A stretch of DNA of 64,000 nucleotides from Limanda limanda (lineage: Eukaryota; Chordata; Actinopteri; Pleuronectiformes; Pleuronectidae). Position numbers and translations under genes: made by a program. The number at the start of each line of letters is the position of its first letter. The first letter of the stretch is position 1. Under the pieces are notes generated by a model. The model was given only the letters and a program-made list of their open reading frames with translations, had not been told where the DNA came from and searched no databases. The stretch lies in NCBI RefSeq assembly GCF_963576545.1, contig NC_083648.1, positions 18,399,154 through 18,463,153 of the forward strand. Reading direction: 5' to 3'. Positions 61,222 to 64,000 of the stretch are shown here, one piece after another.

Positions 61222-64000
61222 TTTGATGTTTTCATAAATTCATTGTAGTTTTATGGATTAAGGCTGCATTAAATATTCATTGCTGTACAAGCAATAATCA
61301 AGTCCGGGAGAAAACATTCTCAGTTGTTATTGATAAAGAGTTTAAAACAATTTGGTTGTAATAAGAACAAAATTGAGAAAATGGATTGTCTGGGCCTTTA
61401 ATATTGCTACATGCTACTTTTTAATCTTACAATCCAAACACAGAAGTCTGACATGCATGAAAATATCCCCATAGCCTTCCTAGTTCATCTCCCACTTTCC
61501 CCCGTCGATCTCACTGGAGATTCTCAGTGGTGTGTGCTGTGTTGTTTTGGCCCATCTGGAGCCTCGGAACACAAGGTCTCCATTCTCCGATGAGGGAACA
61601 GCCTTGGCAGAGATTACTAAGTATATAGTGAGAGAGAAGGGAGGGTTGGGAGCAGCCTTCCTCTGTTCCTTTGCCGTCCCCATCCGCCATTCACAGTTAC
61701 CGTGATAGATGAGCTGGGGAACCGCAGAGACATGCCCAGCATCACACAACAGTACGCAAGGTACCGGGGACAAGGATAGTACTCTTGCCCAACGCCAGAG
61801 CGAGTTGGACCCTCACAAGAGTGACTCTGACTAAAAAGGGAAATCAGCTTTAATCCCCCCGAGGCCTGTCAACAGTTGAGCCGAAGGGTAGCGGCATGGC
61901 ACGGCTTTGATTAGACTAGCATCTAAAGAGGCTGGAGCAAAGGCGTAGCTTCATCAGGATTCATCAGACATGTTTCTCGTGAGATTAAAGCCAGACACAA
62001 TTTGCTCTGATGCTATCGTTCAGAACGAATGTGAAGAGCTTGTTGATGCGGGTTTGATTGTGGGATGAGGTGCTGAGCGTACAACTACCACTACCCTACT
62101 GTCACTCAAATTACCGTATGGGGCATCACTGTGAAGTGTTACAGTGAAAATTACTTTAATGAGTTTTTTCGTGGCAAATCAGCAAATTTTGAAGTTGAGC
62201 TGAAGGCATTGATTTCAATACAAATTTTGGCATCAAACATTGAATTATAATACTGACTAATTTTAAGGCACCACTGTTGTCTCCAGGCTGTAAAATGTCT
62301 TTTACTGAGCTATCAGACATCACAGCAGCACAGCATTGCCGCGTTTAATCATATCATGCAATCAACCTTTATATTATATTTACATCCTTTTCTTTTTTTC
62401 ATCTAGTCTTGTTTTAGTAGTAATTTACTTTAAAGCAATTTATGTTGCAGCTGTAACATTTGATACGCCACAATCTACCAATTTGCGCTGTGTGTTTTAA
62501 TTGACTGCAGGAAGAATACTGTGTGTGAGAAAGGTAGTGAATCTGGACCGTGTCCCGGTAAAGGGTTAATTCCTGTGGTTTAAACTGTGAGCATCTGGTG
62601 GGATTTAAAAAATCTTTTTAACAAGCAAATATTTTGCATCCGGGTGTGAAAATGCAGCTCATGTTTTTGGAAGCAGTCCAGTGTACCTCAGGGGTAAGTC
62701 TGGTGGAGAGACAGAAAGAAAGAGTTGGCTGTTGTGAGCAGCTCTGGTTAGTTGGCAGGTTTTTGATTGGGTAAATTCACCTCCTTCTTCTTCCTTAGCC
62801 CAATTTAAAATAAAATAAAATAGAATTTTTGATTCAGAGGGCATCGTCCACAGCTGCATTTCTTTCAGAGGTCAACGGACTCAATATATAACACATCTAC
62901 ATTAAGGAAACTGCACAAAAGCAACTGAACAACATTTTAAGAACATTACTAAAATATGCTTATTTGCTTTCAAGAGTTTGATAATAACATCAATACCACG
63001 TTTGTCTGTGTATGCTAAACACAAAGATGGTCCAGTAGATGGTAAGCTTAGTTAAGCTATTGTGTACATTTTTATTGAGGTTTTTTTGGTGGCTATCAGC
63101 TAACACATTATAAAAAATCTTATTAAATATTTAGTTTTACACTTGCAGACTGATTTTGATACCACTGGACAGAGCAGATTTGCTGCATGTTTCCACTTAT
63201 TTTGTGCAAACTAGCTGCGGGTCGTCGCTCAATATTAAACCAAGGGTATCCATTTTTAATTGTCTTGTATTGTTTTGAAACGAGGTCCCTGGTCTGGGAT
63301 AAATGTGCAGAGCCACAAAGTTCACAGCTTCGGAAATTCAACTTACAATAGCATGTATTACTGTTACCCAAGGAATGAGTTGAAGGTTTGAGTGCAATGT
63401 GGAGCCGAGAGTGACCAGTGACAAGTGGGACCAGAGGTCTGCCACACATATGGTACCAGTGGAAACAAATCCTCAAGTGGCAGCATCCATAGAGGGCCAC
63501 TTGTAATGTTGCCTCAGGAGAGACAGGCTGTGCCCAAGAGGTGTGCCCCCCCCCCCCCCCCACTGGAGAACCCGGGTGCTGACAGATTAAGGCACTGAAG
63601 CTGGTTTTAGCCACTCTGTCGGCGCCTGGATCTGTCCAGGATCAGTCACCCTTGCCCACTCGGTGTAACCAATGAAACGGAGCAAAATTTTTCTCTGCTT
63701 TTAAAAACAAGTTATTCCTCAGCAGCCTTTGACATACTTGATAAATATAATGGAGTGAGGATGAGGATGTCATTAAGGGGAACCAAATGGATGAGAACAT
63801 CTTATGTGACCAGAGCCAGGGGATATGGCAGGGGTGTTGGTTACACAGGGCTGTTTTCCAATCAACTTCATAACATATTCTGACCAGATGATATACGCTC
63901 CTCAAGTTCGCCATAGAACTGTGGTTCTAGGACGAAGCTCAAACACAGGATGATCAGAGGCTAAGCACATTTGCTTCTGATAGTATTGCTGTTTAAACCA
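61222..64000. other. downstream of brinp3, no gene seen
   Basis: No exon recognised on either strand. 61480-62050 is non-repetitive and moderately GC-rich, so it could be extended 3' UTR or regulatory DNA. A C-run lies at about 63547-63561. The minus-strand frames 63123-63614 and 63642-63914 show no domain. Confidence 0.4.

Noticed and set aside
63123..63914. Two minus-strand frames at the right edge
   Set aside because: No domain, crossed by a C homopolymer, and no splice context.

Overview
This window reads as nuclear DNA of a ray-finned fish, probably a percomorph. The evidence is intron-rich genes with GT-AG splice sites, many (CA)n, (GT)n and (TC)n microsatellites, several dispersed repeats that I recognise as common in teleost genomes, and a fish-type BRINP gene. 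Assignment to percomorphs is inference from the repeats. Only two protein-coding genes can be supported, plus one endogenous retroviral/LTR element. Almost every other open frame is a shadow of a repeat or of intron.

Left part (about 0.9-14.3 kb, minus strand): a KMT5A-like SET-domain gene of 11 inferred coding exons. In transcript order it has three SET exons, an acidic 35-codon exon present three times in tandem, a 22-codon exon, a C2H2-finger exon, two mutually similar short exons and a C-terminal Cys-containing exon. All junction phases agree except for one missing base in an A8 run in the finger exon. The introns around the triplicated exon are filled by a minisatellite of about 26 units (297 or about 325 bp) carrying TGTGGGGAC motifs and showing higher-order periods.

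Middle part (14.3-43.5 kb): a gene-poor stretch. It holds a GGGGACC palindrome next to a (CA)n tract, a foldback element (17.1-17.8 kb), and a 6.07-kb minus-strand LTR element with two 625-bp LTRs that match outside their first few bases (20.13-26.20 kb). Three copies of one dispersed repeat family (26.9, 33.6 and 42.3 kb) and two adjoining teleost repeats (37.4-37.9 kb) follow.

Right part (about 43.6-61.2 kb, plus strand): brinp3, with a non-coding first exon and seven coding exons giving 805 residues. It encodes a secreted-pathway, MACPF-domain neural protein. All seven splice phases close. Odd points are a Cys run and an Ala/Gly-rich stretch at the N terminus, an upstream ORF overlapping the start, and a TG-repeat in place of a normal polypyrimidine tract before the second coding exon. 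From 61.2 to 64 kb no gene is recognised.

The two genes are not functionally linked by anything visible here. Exon positions come from reading splice sites by eye with frame bookkeeping; no transcript or database evidence was available.
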